Origin: Photorhabdus khanii NC19
GTDB taxonomy: Bacteria; Pseudomonadota; Gammaproteobacteria; Enterobacterales; Enterobacteriaceae
Direction: 5' to 3'
Assembly: GCF_000517265.1 (NCBI RefSeq)
Contig: NZ_AYSJ01000006.1
Location: forward strand, 164,093 to 206,579
DNA: 42,487 nt
Under the pieces are notes generated by a model. The model was not told where the DNA came from. It did no database searches and worked only from the letters and a program-made list of their open reading frames with translations. Shown one piece after another: positions 25,977 through 34,585 of the stretch (positions are counted from its first letter, which is position 1; every line of letters begins with the position of its first letter). The translations under genes and the position numbers were made by a program.

Positions 25977-26555
25977 ATGAATAAACTAGCATTATCCACT
26001 GCCGCCGCTCTTATTTTTACAGGCTCTGCTATTGCGGCTGATAATTCCGCCGGTGGTACATTACATTTCTCAGGTGCAGTTACTGACGCCACTTGTACTA
26101 TTAACGGTGGTGCCGCAGCTAATCTGACGATAGTATTGGAACCTATCTCAATCACCCAAGCCGGACAAAAGGAAGGCTTGATCGATTTTGGTAAAAAAGC
26201 GTTTTCACTGGAATTTTCTAACTGCCAGTCCAAAGCAGTCGGTTTCGACCCAGCAACCTCCATGTTGAAAATCCACTTCTCATCAGCGCACTCCATTGCT
26301 AACGATGGTAAATATCTGATGAACCAGGAACTGAATGCAAATGGTAAACCTAAAAACGTAGGTATCGCTATTGTTAAATATGCAGAAGAAAATACCCCGC
26401 TCATGCTAAATAAAGCTTTTGATACGGGAATTAAAGGCTCTACTCCAGCACCTGAAGTTATCGATTTCTATGCGAAATATTATAAAGTAGGTATTGCTGA
26501 TGCGGAACCAGGTAAAGTAATAACAATGGTAACTTATCACGTTGCTTACTTATAA
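25977..26555 (+). CDS. Major fimbrial subunit (chaperone-usher pilin)
   Basis: 192 aa. Signal peptide 1-21 (MNKLALSTAAALIFTGSAIA), then a pilin domain with the conserved Cys pair (ATCTINGG near 42 and SNCQSK near 82). The C-terminal beta strand MVTYHVAYL has the penultimate aromatic pattern used for donor-strand exchange. GGAGAGG 6-8 bases upstream gives a strong ribosome binding site, as expected of the most abundant subunit. It starts a four-gene operon and is separated from the chaperone by an attenuator-like hairpin. The closest remembered relatives are MrxA/MR-P-type pilins of Xenorhabdus and Proteus; I give no symbol. Confidence 0.85.
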   Translation: MNKLALSTAAALIFTGSAIAADNSAGGTLHFSGAVTDATCTINGGAAANLTIVLEPISITQAGQKEGLIDFGKKAFSLEFSNCQSKAVGFDPATSMLKIHFSSAHSIANDGKYLMNQELNANGKPKNVGIAIVKYAEENTPLMLNKAFDTGIKGSTPAPEVIDFYAKYYKVGIADAEPGKVITMVTYHVAYL

Positions 26556-26574
26556 GCATTTACTACAACAGATA

Positions 26575-26604
26575 AAGCCTATTTATCCAAATAGGCTTCT
26601 TTAC
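26575..26604 (+). terminator. Attenuator-like hairpin between pilin and chaperone genes
   Basis: AAGCCTATTT / AAATAGGCTT, perfect 10-bp stem with a 4-base loop, then CTTTACTTT. It starts 20 bp after the pilin stop. Partial termination here would produce much more pilin mRNA than mRNA for the assembly proteins. Confidence 0.65.
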
Positions 26605-26622
26605 TTTGAAAAAAATAACGTT

Positions 26623-27321
26623 ATGAAGAAATTATTCCTAGCTACATTATTCTCGGTAACAGCTTTATCTGCACATGCCAACATCGTTATTAATACAACA
26701 CGGGTTATTTATCCAGCCGATAATAAAGAAGTATCCGTTCAATTATTAAATACGGGCGATCAACCCTCTCTGGTACAATCCTGGATAGATGATGGCGATC
26801 CTAATTCAACACCTGAAACAGCTAAAGTTCCCTTTCTGCTGACTCCCCCAGTAGTTAAAGTTGACGGCAATAACGGCCAGCAACTGAGAATAAAACACAC
26901 TAATAGCAACCTACCTACTGATCGTGAATCACTGTTTTATTTAAATGTTATGGATATTCCACCCATTGCAGAAAATAGTACCGATAAAAACGTCATGCAG
27001 ATTGCTATTCGTACCCGGATCAAATTTTTCTACCGGCCTGAAAAGCTCTCTATTTCACCTAAGCAGATCGGACAGCATATTGCATTAAAACGTGATGGCA
27101 ACCAACTAAAATTGGAGAATTCATCACCCTATATCCTGAATATCGTCGGTCTTAAATCTTCCAATGCTCAACCTAACTTATTAAACGAGGGAACCATCAT
27201 CAAACCGTTCTCTTCTCATTCATTCAGTACCAATGAAAAAGTAAAAGCGGGAGACAAATTAACTCTAGCTATTGTTGATGATTTTGGTGCTATAAATAAA
27301 TTAACTTTACCACTTCAATAA
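26623..27321 (+). CDS. Periplasmic fimbrial chaperone
   Basis: 232 aa from ATG 26623, giving a signal peptide (MKKLFLATLFSVTALSAHA). The longer reading from TTG 26542 would overlap the pilin gene and bury the signal peptide, so I reject it. The PapD-like chaperone signature is clear: RVIYPADNKEVSVQLLN, PPVVKVDGNNGQQLRIKHT, and LPTDRESLFYLNVMDIPP at about 107-124. It binds pilins in the periplasm through donor-strand complementation and passes them to the usher. The ribosome binding site is weak, fitting its low stoichiometry. Confidence 0.9.
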   Translation: MKKLFLATLFSVTALSAHANIVINTTRVIYPADNKEVSVQLLNTGDQPSLVQSWIDDGDPNSTPETAKVPFLLTPPVVKVDGNNGQQLRIKHTNSNLPTDRESLFYLNVMDIPPIAENSTDKNVMQIAIRTRIKFFYRPEKLSISPKQIGQHIALKRDGNQLKLENSSPYILNIVGLKSSNAQPNLLNEGTIIKPFSSHSFSTNEKVKAGDKLTLAIVDDFGAINKLTLPLQ

Positions 27322-27346
27322 TGATATTACTGGCATAGCATAAAAC

Positions 27347-29821
27347 ATGATACGAGAAAAAGTTAGCCCGTTAACTCTGATAATAGCCACTATCCTGTAT
27401 ACAGATTGCTTATGTTATGCCGCAACATTTAATACTGATTTTCTGGCCGGCGAATCTGCAAAAGCGGATTTATCTCGATTTTCGTCTACTTCAGAATTAC
27501 CCGCCGGCCGCTACGATATTAATATATACCTGAATAATGACTGGAAAGGTCGATTTGATATTAATATCCAGAACGATGGCAAAGACATCTACTTATTAAC
27601 CGAAGATCTACCAAGACTGGGGATAAAAATTGATACAAATCAACTACCAGCAGAAAATTTATCCAAAGGTGAAACTCTTCTGGCTAAAGTAATACATGAG
27701 GGAACCGCTAATCTTGATGTTCCTAAACTCAGCCTGCATCTGGTCGTTCCTCAGGCTTATATTAAACATGAACTGAAAGGCTATATCGATCCTGCCTTCT
27801 GGGACAGAGGAATTCCAGGCGCTATGCTTTCCTATAATGCCAACTATTACCATACTCAAAACAGAAATAAACAGAGCAGTAACTATGAGAATGAAGATAA
27901 TGCTTACGTGTCACTTAATAGCGGTTTGAACCTGTTTGGCTGGCAATTACGTGATCAATCCTCTTATTACTATACACGTTCAAGTGGCAATAAATGGAGT
28001 AATAATACCCGTTATTTGCAACGGGGCATTTCATCAATTAACGCAGAACTTCGCGTTGGTGATAGCTATACATCAAGTGATCTGTTCGATTCTTTCCGTT
28101 TCCGGGGTATCAACCTGAAAACAGATATGCGCATGTACCCTGATGCCTGGCAAGGGTTTTCCCCTATCGTCCGGGGAGTTGCACAAACTAACGCTCTGGT
28201 AAAAATCTCCCAGAATAATGTTGTTATTTATCAGGGCAATGTACCACCAGGACCTTTTGCCATTGATACTATTTTACCAACAGGTTCGGGTGGAGATTTA
28301 TTTGTCGAAGTCACAGAAGCGACAGGACGTACCAACAGCTTTACTGTTCCCTTTGCATCTGTTCCTAATATGATGAAAGAAGGTCTTGGCAAATACGATA
28401 TCAGTGCAGGTAAAACACACATTGCCAACAGTCGTTATAAACCAAACTTTTTCCAAGCCAGCTATCAATATGGCTTTAATAATGTCCTGACGGGTTATAC
28501 AGGTACCATCATCAGTAAAGATTATTACTCATTACTGTTAGGCAGTGGCTTTAACCTACCAATTGGCGCTATCTCACTTGATATTTCACGATCCAGTGCC
28601 AAATTTGATAACAACCCAACAATGAAAGGCCAGAGCTACAAAATGTCTTATAGCCGCTATATTCCACAAACAGGAACGAACTTCTCTCTGGCGGCTTATC
28701 GCTATTCAACTAAAAACTACCTGAACCTGCTCGATGCCATTAATCTACATGACAGGATGAGCAACGGATATAACCGACAATACTATTCTCACCAGAAAAA
28801 CACCTTCAATATCAATTTGAACCAGAGTCTTGGTAACAGTGCGGGTTCACTTTTTCTTTCAGGGACATTCCGTGATTATTGGGGAACAAAGAACAAAAAC
28901 AGAGAGTATCAAATGGGGTATTCCAACAATCTGGGTAAAATCAATTATACCCTGACGGCAAGCCGTGTCCGATACAATATCAATGAAACAGAAAACAAAG
29001 AGGAGCAGCGCTATTATCTGACACTCTCTATTCCTTTTGAGCTGTTTGATTCCCCAGCCTATCTGACGAGTAATGTCTCAATCAATGACAAGCATTACAA
29101 CAACAGTGATTTGGGATTAAGTGGCAGCGCAGACCAGAACAACCGCCTGAATTACCACTTCAACGTTTCAGATCAGAAAAGTGGTTCCACAACAACCAGT
29201 GCAAATCTGACCTATAAAACATCCGTTTCCACACTAAATAGCTCTTATAGCCAATCCAAGAGTTATCGCCAAATGGGGCTGGGTGCAACAGGCAGTTTAG
29301 TCGCTTATCGGGGTGGAATTCTGGCCGCTAACCAAGTAGGGGAAACCTTTGCAATCATTGACGCGCCAGGCACAATTAACGCTTCTGTGAATGGTGATAA
29401 AAGCATGGTAACCAATAACAGCGGTAAATTGCTGATACCTTATCTTTCTCCTTACCGTAAAAACGCCATCATGCTAGATACCAGTGAAGTGCCGGAAGGG
29501 GCGGCTGAACTTATCGGTAACATCAGAGACGTTGCGCCGTATTCCGGTGCCATTGCTCATCTCGGATTTAAAACAGACCAGCGGAAAATTTTTATTTTCT
29601 ACGCCACTCAAGCCAATGGTAAACCTCTACCTTTTGGTACTGAAATTGTCGATTCAGAAGGTCACAGCCTGGGATATGTTGGTCAGGGCAGTATGGTTTT
29701 CCTGCGAGTAGAGAAATTACCACAGCAAATTTATGTCCGTATCGGTCAGTCAGGCGAAAAAAGCTGCATAATAAACGATCCACAGCCTGAAATGGACTCA
29801 ACCGCCAATATTTGCCGTTAA
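27347..29821 (+). CDS. Fimbrial outer-membrane usher
   Basis: 824 aa, normal usher length. Signal peptide 1-25, then the N-terminal chaperone-binding domain (FNTDFLAGESAKADLSRF, LPAGRYDINIYLN). The 24-stranded barrel and plug follow, with FRGINLKTDMRMYPD, GFSPIVRGVAQTNALVKI and YQGNVPPGPFAIDTI as usher hallmarks. C-terminal domains end with the Cys pair in SCIINDPQPEMDSTANIC. It forms the pore and assembly platform. It starts 26 bp after the chaperone. No truncation. Confidence 0.95.
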   Translation: MIREKVSPLTLIIATILYTDCLCYAATFNTDFLAGESAKADLSRFSSTSELPAGRYDINIYLNNDWKGRFDINIQNDGKDIYLLTEDLPRLGIKIDTNQLPAENLSKGETLLAKVIHEGTANLDVPKLSLHLVVPQAYIKHELKGYIDPAFWDRGIPGAMLSYNANYYHTQNRNKQSSNYENEDNAYVSLNSGLNLFGWQLRDQSSYYYTRSSGNKWSNNTRYLQRGISSINAELRVGDSYTSSDLFDSFRFRGINLKTDMRMYPDAWQGFSPIVRGVAQTNALVKISQNNVVIYQGNVPPGPFAIDTILPTGSGGDLFVEVTEATGRTNSFTVPFASVPNMMKEGLGKYDISAGKTHIANSRYKPNFFQASYQYGFNNVLTGYTGTIISKDYYSLLLGSGFNLPIGAISLDISRSSAKFDNNPTMKGQSYKMSYSRYIPQTGTNFSLAAYRYSTKNYLNLLDAINLHDRMSNGYNRQYYSHQKNTFNINLNQSLGNSAGSLFLSGTFRDYWGTKNKNREYQMGYSNNLGKINYTLTASRVRYNINETENKEEQRYYLTLSIPFELFDSPAYLTSNVSINDKHYNNSDLGLSGSADQNNRLNYHFNVSDQKSGSTTTSANLTYKTSVSTLNSSYSQSKSYRQMGLGATGSLVAYRGGILAANQVGETFAIIDAPGTINASVNGDKSMVTNNSGKLLIPYLSPYRKNAIMLDTSEVPEGAAELIGNIRDVAPYSGAIAHLGFKTDQRKIFIFYATQANGKPLPFGTEIVDSEGHSLGYVGQGSMVFLRVEKLPQQIYVRIGQSGEKSCIINDPQPEMDSTANICR

Positions 29822-29832
29822 GGGAGAAAATC

Positions 29833-30912
29833 ATGAAACTTAAGCTATTGTATCTGGCGGCTTTAATCAGTCTGAGTGGCAGCAGTATCGCTTATGCAGA
29901 CTGTAAACCCAATCATGCGATAACCGCACCGGCAATCACAATTAATATGACAGATAATCTCTATCTGAACAGTAATGAAACTTGGCTATTGAACACCCGG
30001 TATTCCGGCTATTTTACATGCACCAGAAACGCATTGTGGAAACAAAACTCTGTTGCTAATGGCTCTCCTTTTACCAGAAACAAAGTTGTTTTGGGATTCA
30101 ATGGTGGTAAAGATTATGTAGAAGTGACTATCACAAATCTTTCTCCCAGCGGCACTATTAGTCTGGGAAACAGTAATACAACCTATCCAGCCAGCACATT
30201 ACAAGCCCAATTTACGCTTAATGTTAAGCTACTGAATGGCAGACCTGGAGGTAATAACATTCACGTCTTTTCCGGCAATAATGCAACATTAAAAACAGCT
30301 GTTATTGCGATGGACACTACTAATCTAGGGATCCTTGACGCTATTGTTCGTTTTGCTACAGATTTCCTGACTTTTATTCTCACCTGGGTGTGGCCAACTC
30401 ATTCTGAGGATATCTATTACCAACCGATCACCATGACTTTTGATCGTAAAGAGACAACTTGTAACTTCTCAAATGCGGGATTAACAGTGAATCTGCCAAA
30501 AGTTAACCGCGCTACACTGCTTAACGGAACAAATAGAGGAGAAACACCTTTTACACTCAACTTTGCATGTGATTATCTCAAAAATGGTAAAACTTCACGT
30601 TCAGTTAAAGCCTACCTAAGCAGTAATAATTTACTACCAAACGACAACCAAACGTTAATTGATAGCAAAGCAGATGCCGCTAAAGGCGTTGGTATCCGTG
30701 TCTCTCAACAAGGTAATTCAACACCCATAACTTTCAGCGCTTCACCGTCTTCCTCTCGCGGAGCAACACCGCTATTCAGCAAAAATGCCGACAACGTTAT
30801 CGATAAACACTTTACAATCGATTTTAATGCCTACTACTACGTTTATGATCCCCAAAACATCATAGCAGGGGAATTGAAAGCAACTTCTGTTCTGAATTTT
30901 GAATACAATTAA
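29833..30912 (+). CDS. Fimbrial tip adhesin, two-domain
   Basis: 359 aa from ATG 29833, 6 bases after AGGGAG; the upstream TTG at 29812 lies inside the usher gene and is rejected. Signal peptide 1-22 (ending SIAYA), then an N-terminal receptor-binding domain (about 23-205) with little family signal, and a C-terminal pilin domain (about 210-359): MTFDRKETTCNFSNAGLTVN, LPKVNRATLLNG, ETPFTLNFACDY, ending SVLNFEYN. Two-domain subunits at the operon end are tip adhesins (FimH/MrpH-like position). The ligand cannot be inferred. An odd hydrophobic stretch, FATDFLTFILTWVWP, lies near residue 175. Confidence 0.8.
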   Translation: MKLKLLYLAALISLSGSSIAYADCKPNHAITAPAITINMTDNLYLNSNETWLLNTRYSGYFTCTRNALWKQNSVANGSPFTRNKVVLGFNGGKDYVEVTITNLSPSGTISLGNSNTTYPASTLQAQFTLNVKLLNGRPGGNNIHVFSGNNATLKTAVIAMDTTNLGILDAIVRFATDFLTFILTWVWPTHSEDIYYQPITMTFDRKETTCNFSNAGLTVNLPKVNRATLLNGTNRGETPFTLNFACDYLKNGKTSRSVKAYLSSNNLLPNDNQTLIDSKADAAKGVGIRVSQQGNSTPITFSASPSSSRGATPLFSKNADNVIDKHFTIDFNAYYYVYDPQNIIAGELKATSVLNFEYN

Positions 30913-30928
30913 CCAGGAGGCAAAGGAA

Positions 30929-30979
30929 ATGTTCCCTATTTCTCGCTGTCTAACCAAAAATTTATGTTTCAATAAGTAA
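30929..30979 (+). CDS. 16-codon ORF with strong SD after the adhesin gene, possible gene remnant
   Basis: AGGAGG at 30915-30920 is 8 bases before ATG 30929, an excellent start site, yet the frame ends after 16 codons (starts MFPISRC). This could be the remnant start of a fifth fimbrial-operon gene, such as a regulator, cut off by later change, or a short peptide. No similarity recognised. Confidence 0.25.
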   Translation: MFPISRCLTKNLCFNK

Positions 30980-30992
30980 CAATGTGTAACAA
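30971..30992 (+). repeat. Left arm of a 22-bp near-perfect inverted repeat
   Basis: Matches the reverse complement of 31600-31621 at 21 of 22 positions. The inner 15 bp, GTAACAATGTGTAAC, is itself nearly palindromic (GTAACA-N3-TGTAAC), so it may also be a protein-binding site. Confidence 0.6.
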
Positions 30993-31599
30993 AGTGTTTC
31001 TGCAAGAAAATCCATTTACATTTACAACTTACTTGAAACTTATGTAAGGTAATGATAATTCTAATATTAAATAATCAAGCATACTCGCTTAATTTCCTAA
31101 TAAAATGGTACGATTATCTGAAAAATAGAAAAAAACACATCATCATTACCAATAGTATAAAAAAACAATACAAAATCTATGTTTTACATTTTTATTTAAA
31201 ATATAAAAAATTCATAACAACCATTACATTTAAATATATAAAAAGGATAATAATCAGGTAGAAAAACAATATGGATAATAATGAAAAAACATAAAATAAA
31301 AATTTATCGCAACATATTAAAATATATAATAATTGGTTAAAAATCAACAATATAAATAAAAGATAAATAAGTAAAAAAACAAGTTATTAGACGTTAATAT
31401 ATTTATATGCAATACAAGAATATAACAAACATAACTTACTCGATCACAAATCAAATATAATTCAAATTCAAAAAAACACTGCTAATATAAAAACCAAGAG
31501 ATAGTTATTTATATTATAAAAAAATAAATTATTTAAAAACTATTATTTTTATATACATATATATTACTGTGTTATTATAACATCTACCAAAATAGATAA

Positions 31600-31621
31600 T
31601 TGTAACACATTGTTACTTATT
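31600..31621 (-). repeat. Right arm of a 22-bp near-perfect inverted repeat
   Basis: Inverted copy of 30971-30992 with one mismatch; 607 bp separate the arms. Its core GTAACACATTGTTAC is a perfect palindrome with a 3-base centre. Confidence 0.6.
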
Positions 31622-31751
31622 TTAACTTAACATTTAGAACCATATCGAATATCCTGAACTGAGCCAAGCCAACGATAATGGGCATATTATAAAATCAACT
31701 CAAATATGACAGATACAGCTCAATTTTAACTCACAGAGTAAAAACCATATC

Positions 31752-31765
31752 GGTAACAGGTTACC
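31752..31765. promoter_or_regulatory. Palindrome GGTAAC-AG-GTTACC, possible operator
   Basis: Perfect 6-bp arms around AG, followed by TTTTT and then a small hydrophobic ORF 5 bases later. It shares GTAAC half-sites with the inverted repeats to its left. It could be a regulator site or a very short stem; too short for a convincing terminator. Confidence 0.3.
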
Positions 31766-31770
31766 TTTTT

Positions 31771-31860
31771 ATGAAAATGATACTTATTCTTATAGCGGCA
31801 ATATTAATATCCATTAGTTTATTGCTCGCTGCGGTGTTTTTACGATTAGCAGTACTATAA
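31771..31860 (+). CDS. Possible 29-aa single-span membrane protein
   Basis: ATG AAA ATG then an unbroken hydrophobic helix (ILILIAAILISISLLLAAVF) and a short RLAVL end. Its composition is distinctly non-random beside the surrounding Lys/Asn/Ile-type AT-rich frames, and it uses GC-richer codons (GCG GCA, CTC GCT GCG GTG). The ribosome binding site is weak (AGG 10 bases upstream). It resembles the class of small stress-related or regulatory membrane peptides, but I recognise no family. Confidence 0.4.
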   Translation: MKMILILIAAILISISLLLAAVFLRLAVL

Positions 31861-32188
31861 ATAAATGGCTCGAACTGAGTTCAATAATTTTGGATACTCG
31901 ACACGCTGGTTTACAGATCATTTTTCTTTTGGAAAAAACCTCGCAGGCGTGAAATGAACAAAACAATCATTATCATACCTAATGAATAGCCTAATCCAGG
32001 AAAGCAACGTTTTATACAAAAATGATACTTAACCATCTATAAATTAATAAAAAACTATAGAGTAAATTCACAAAATAACAATTTTAATTACAGAAAATAT
32101 ATTTATGAATGACCAATAACTCTGGCTATGCTGGATTTATTTTGCTAGCATTAGTCTGTTTTTTATTCAGAGCAAACGAGGAAAAGCA

Positions 32189-32977
32189 ATGCCCTCTCAA
32201 ACGACGAGGACAACTGCCATCTTCGCTTTCTTTATTTCACTATTGTTTTCCGCTTTTAGTCACGCATCAACCAGCACCACTAAAAGCATGGAGTATTCTC
32301 ACAATGGCACACAAAGCAATTTGCCAGATTTGCGAAAATACCCTTCGGGCATCCCACGTAAGAAAGCGTTTTTAAATGTTGTTGTCCCTGTGATTGATAA
32401 ACACAATCAACAAATTATGCAGGAACGGAAATGGCTGCTGGAACACCAGAAAGCCAAACATTGGTCCACTCAGGATATCAGGTTCCTGCAACGTATTTGC
32501 AAAAACTATAATGTGAGCTGTAGCATCTCGCCTAAAAAAGTTAACTGGAACAAGCTACTGAGCCGTGTTGACATTATCCCAACCCATTTTGTCGCAACTC
32601 AGGCTGCAACAGAATCTGGTTGGGGAACATCTAAACTTGCACAACAAAATAACAACTTGTTTGGTATGCGTTGCGGTAACAGCTGTAAGAGGGCCCAGGG
32701 TAAGATAAAAGGTTATTCGTCCTACCCGACTATCAATGATTCTGTCGAAGCTTATATGAGAAATATGAATACCCATAACGCTTATGAATCATTACGTGTT
32801 TCACGCGCTAAACAGAGAAACAGCCAGGAATCGCTGAATACCAGCAAACTGATTGATAATCTTGAAGGATATTCACAATTAGGTTCTACTTACAACAGCT
32901 ATCTGCATAAAGTGTTTAACAGCAACAAAGGGCTTATTACTCAAGCACAAGAGTTCGCTAAAAACGACCATAACTAA
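32189..32977 (+). CDS. Bax-like glucosaminidase
   Basis: 262 aa. Signal peptide (hydrophobic 9-24, ending FSHA). The C-terminal glucosaminidase (GH73-like, as in E. coli Bax and FlgJ) shows FVATQAATESGWGTSKLAQQ at 134-153, with Glu142 as the expected acid, then NNLFGMRC and YPTINDSVEAYMRNMNTH. It would cleave glycan strands of peptidoglycan in the periplasm. GAGGA about 7 bases upstream supports the start. A strong terminator follows, so it is transcribed apart from the O-acetylation genes next door, although both act on glycans. Confidence 0.85.
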   Translation: MPSQTTRTTAIFAFFISLLFSAFSHASTSTTKSMEYSHNGTQSNLPDLRKYPSGIPRKKAFLNVVVPVIDKHNQQIMQERKWLLEHQKAKHWSTQDIRFLQRICKNYNVSCSISPKKVNWNKLLSRVDIIPTHFVATQAATESGWGTSKLAQQNNNLFGMRCGNSCKRAQGKIKGYSSYPTINDSVEAYMRNMNTHNAYESLRVSRAKQRNSQESLNTSKLIDNLEGYSQLGSTYNSYLHKVFNSNKGLITQAQEFAKNDHN

Positions 32978-33024
32978 GATGCTAAATAAGTATGAACCCG
33001 CATATATAGCCCCAACAACCAATA

Positions 33025-33065
33025 TCATCCGCTTCATAACAAAGGCATGAAGCGGATGATTTTTT
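33025..33065 (+). terminator. Strong rho-independent terminator after the Bax-like gene
   Basis: TCATCCGCTTCAT / ATGAAGCGGATGA, perfect 13-bp stem with a 9-base loop, followed by TTTTTT. Confidence 0.9.
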
Positions 33066-33172
33066 ACGTTCACCAGCGTATCTTTCTCATTGATAGAATA
33101 TTTAGATTAGATATTATAATATTGCTCATTATTACCCTTGTACTGCGACGAAATGATTAGCCAGAGTTTAAT

Positions 33173-34585
33173 ATGAATTTCTTTTCTTTTGAGTTTCTAG
33201 GGTCCTTTGTTGCCCTCTTTTTCTTGTATTGGATGCTACAAAAAAGTGCAAAAGCACAAAACTACTTGTTGATAATCGCAAGTTATCTGTTTGTCTTTTC
33301 TTTTAATCCACTTTTCGCCGGTATCTTATTTGGCTATACGCTATTTATCTATCTTTTAACAAACATAGCTGGCAAATTTCTATCCGACCGCATCACATTT
33401 ACCATTCTGACGATAGGTATTCTGGGATGTTTCACCGCATTCAAGTATTACTCTTTCTTTCAAGAAAACCTGCAACAAGCATTTGCCACCTTTGGTTTAT
33501 CCATAGATTTACCCATACTGACACTACTCCTGCCTTTGGGTTTATCTTTCTATGCATTTCATTCCGTCAGCTATGTCGTTTCTGTCACAAGAAAAGAAAT
33601 CCCCCGGGCATCATTCCCTGATGTCGTTTTATATCTCTGCTTTTTTCCCAGTATTGTTGCCGGACCTATAAATCGAGCTAAAGATTTCTTACCTCAAATC
33701 CAGATTTCATCAAGAGTGATCATTGAACCATCAAGAGCAATGTTGCTGATTGCATTGGCAATAACCAAACTATTCCTGTTCAGCTCTTATCTATCCGAAA
33801 ATTATGTAAACCCAGTTTTTGATGATCCTACCAGCTACAATGCAGGGCAAATCTTGGTTGGTATTTATGCCTATGCCTGGCATATCTATTTTAATTTTTC
33901 TGGCTATACCAATCTTGTTACCGGATTAGCGCTACTCCTCGGATTCAGAGTACCTGAAAACTTTAATGCCCCTTATCTGGCGGAAAACTTACAAGCCTTC
34001 TGGCGCCGTTGGCATATTAGTTTATCTGAATTTATCCGTGATTATGTCTATATTTCTTTTGGCGGTAATAAAAAGGGATTTATACGTAAAAATCTTAATT
34101 TGTTTGCCGCTATGGTCATCTCCGGTTTATGGCATGGCGCCGGAATTAACTTCATTATCTGGGGAACGATTCATGGATTAGGATTAATCATCCTCAATGT
34201 TAAATATCAGTTATTTTCTTCAAAAAACGAAAATACATCCAAAAATCCGGCAACCTCATTTTTGTCCAGAATTATCACCTTCCACTTTGTCTGTCTGGCA
34301 TGGATTTTCTTCCGTTGCCCTACTCTGGATGATGCCCTGACATTATTAAATCAATTGATATCACCAGATTTATTTCACTCGATAATAGCCAGCGGTGGGT
34401 TGTTACTGATGTTCTGGGGACTCTTTATTATTTATCCGTGGCTGATTAATCTAAAAATAGCCGTTGGGAAAATTCATTCTCAGATTTCATGGATATACTA
34501 CCCAATACCATTAGCAATTATTCTGACTTTAGTATTCATGCTTTCACCACAAGGAATGCCAGGATTCATCTATGCTAATTTCTGA
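33173..34585 (+). CDS. MBOAT-family O-acetyltransferase (PatA/AlgI-like)
   Basis: 470 aa, about ten or more membrane spans. MBOAT signatures are present: FHSVSYVVSVTRKE near 129, FFPSIVAGPINRA near 157, WHIYFNFSGYTN near 236, FWRRWHISLSEFIRDY at 276-291, and SGLWHGAG with the catalytic His321. Such proteins move acetyl groups from the cytoplasm across the inner membrane and hand them to periplasmic SGNH partners (PatA for peptidoglycan, AlgI for alginate, DltB for D-Ala). The next gene overlaps by 14 bp. No polysaccharide synthesis genes are nearby, which favours peptidoglycan as substrate; inferred. Confidence 0.9.
   Translation: MNFFSFEFLGSFVALFFLYWMLQKSAKAQNYLLIIASYLFVFSFNPLFAGILFGYTLFIYLLTNIAGKFLSDRITFTILTIGILGCFTAFKYYSFFQENLQQAFATFGLSIDLPILTLLLPLGLSFYAFHSVSYVVSVTRKEIPRASFPDVVLYLCFFPSIVAGPINRAKDFLPQIQISSRVIIEPSRAMLLIALAITKLFLFSSYLSENYVNPVFDDPTSYNAGQILVGIYAYAWHIYFNFSGYTNLVTGLALLLGFRVPENFNAPYLAENLQAFWRRWHISLSEFIRDYVYISFGGNKKGFIRKNLNLFAAMVISGLWHGAGINFIIWGTIHGLGLIILNVKYQLFSSKNENTSKNPATSFLSRIITFHFVCLAWIFFRCPTLDDALTLLNQLISPDLFHSIIASGGLLLMFWGLFIIYPWLINLKIAVGKIHSQISWIYYPIPLAIILTLVFMLSPQGMPGFIYANF

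Larger units (their letters stand above)
30913..32188. other. Long AT-rich region after the fimbrial operon
   Basis: 1276 bp, among the most AT-rich parts of the window. It contains a 16-codon ORF with strong SD (30929-30979), a 22-bp inverted repeat pair (30971-30992 and 31600-31621), and a 29-codon hydrophobic ORF (31771-31860). A 69-codon ORF (31052-31261) is almost all Ile/Lys/Tyr/Asn, as expected from AT-rich noncoding DNA, and I do not accept it. Confidence 0.5.

Noticed and set aside
26542-26622. TTG-start extension of the fimbrial chaperone
   Set aside because: It overlaps the pilin stop and the hairpin, and would put 27 residues before a normal signal peptide.
31052-31261. 69-codon ORF in the AT-rich region after the fimbrial operon
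   Set aside because: Composition is almost all Ile, Lys, Tyr, Asn and Thr, as expected from AT-rich noncoding DNA; no motif, only a weak start signal.
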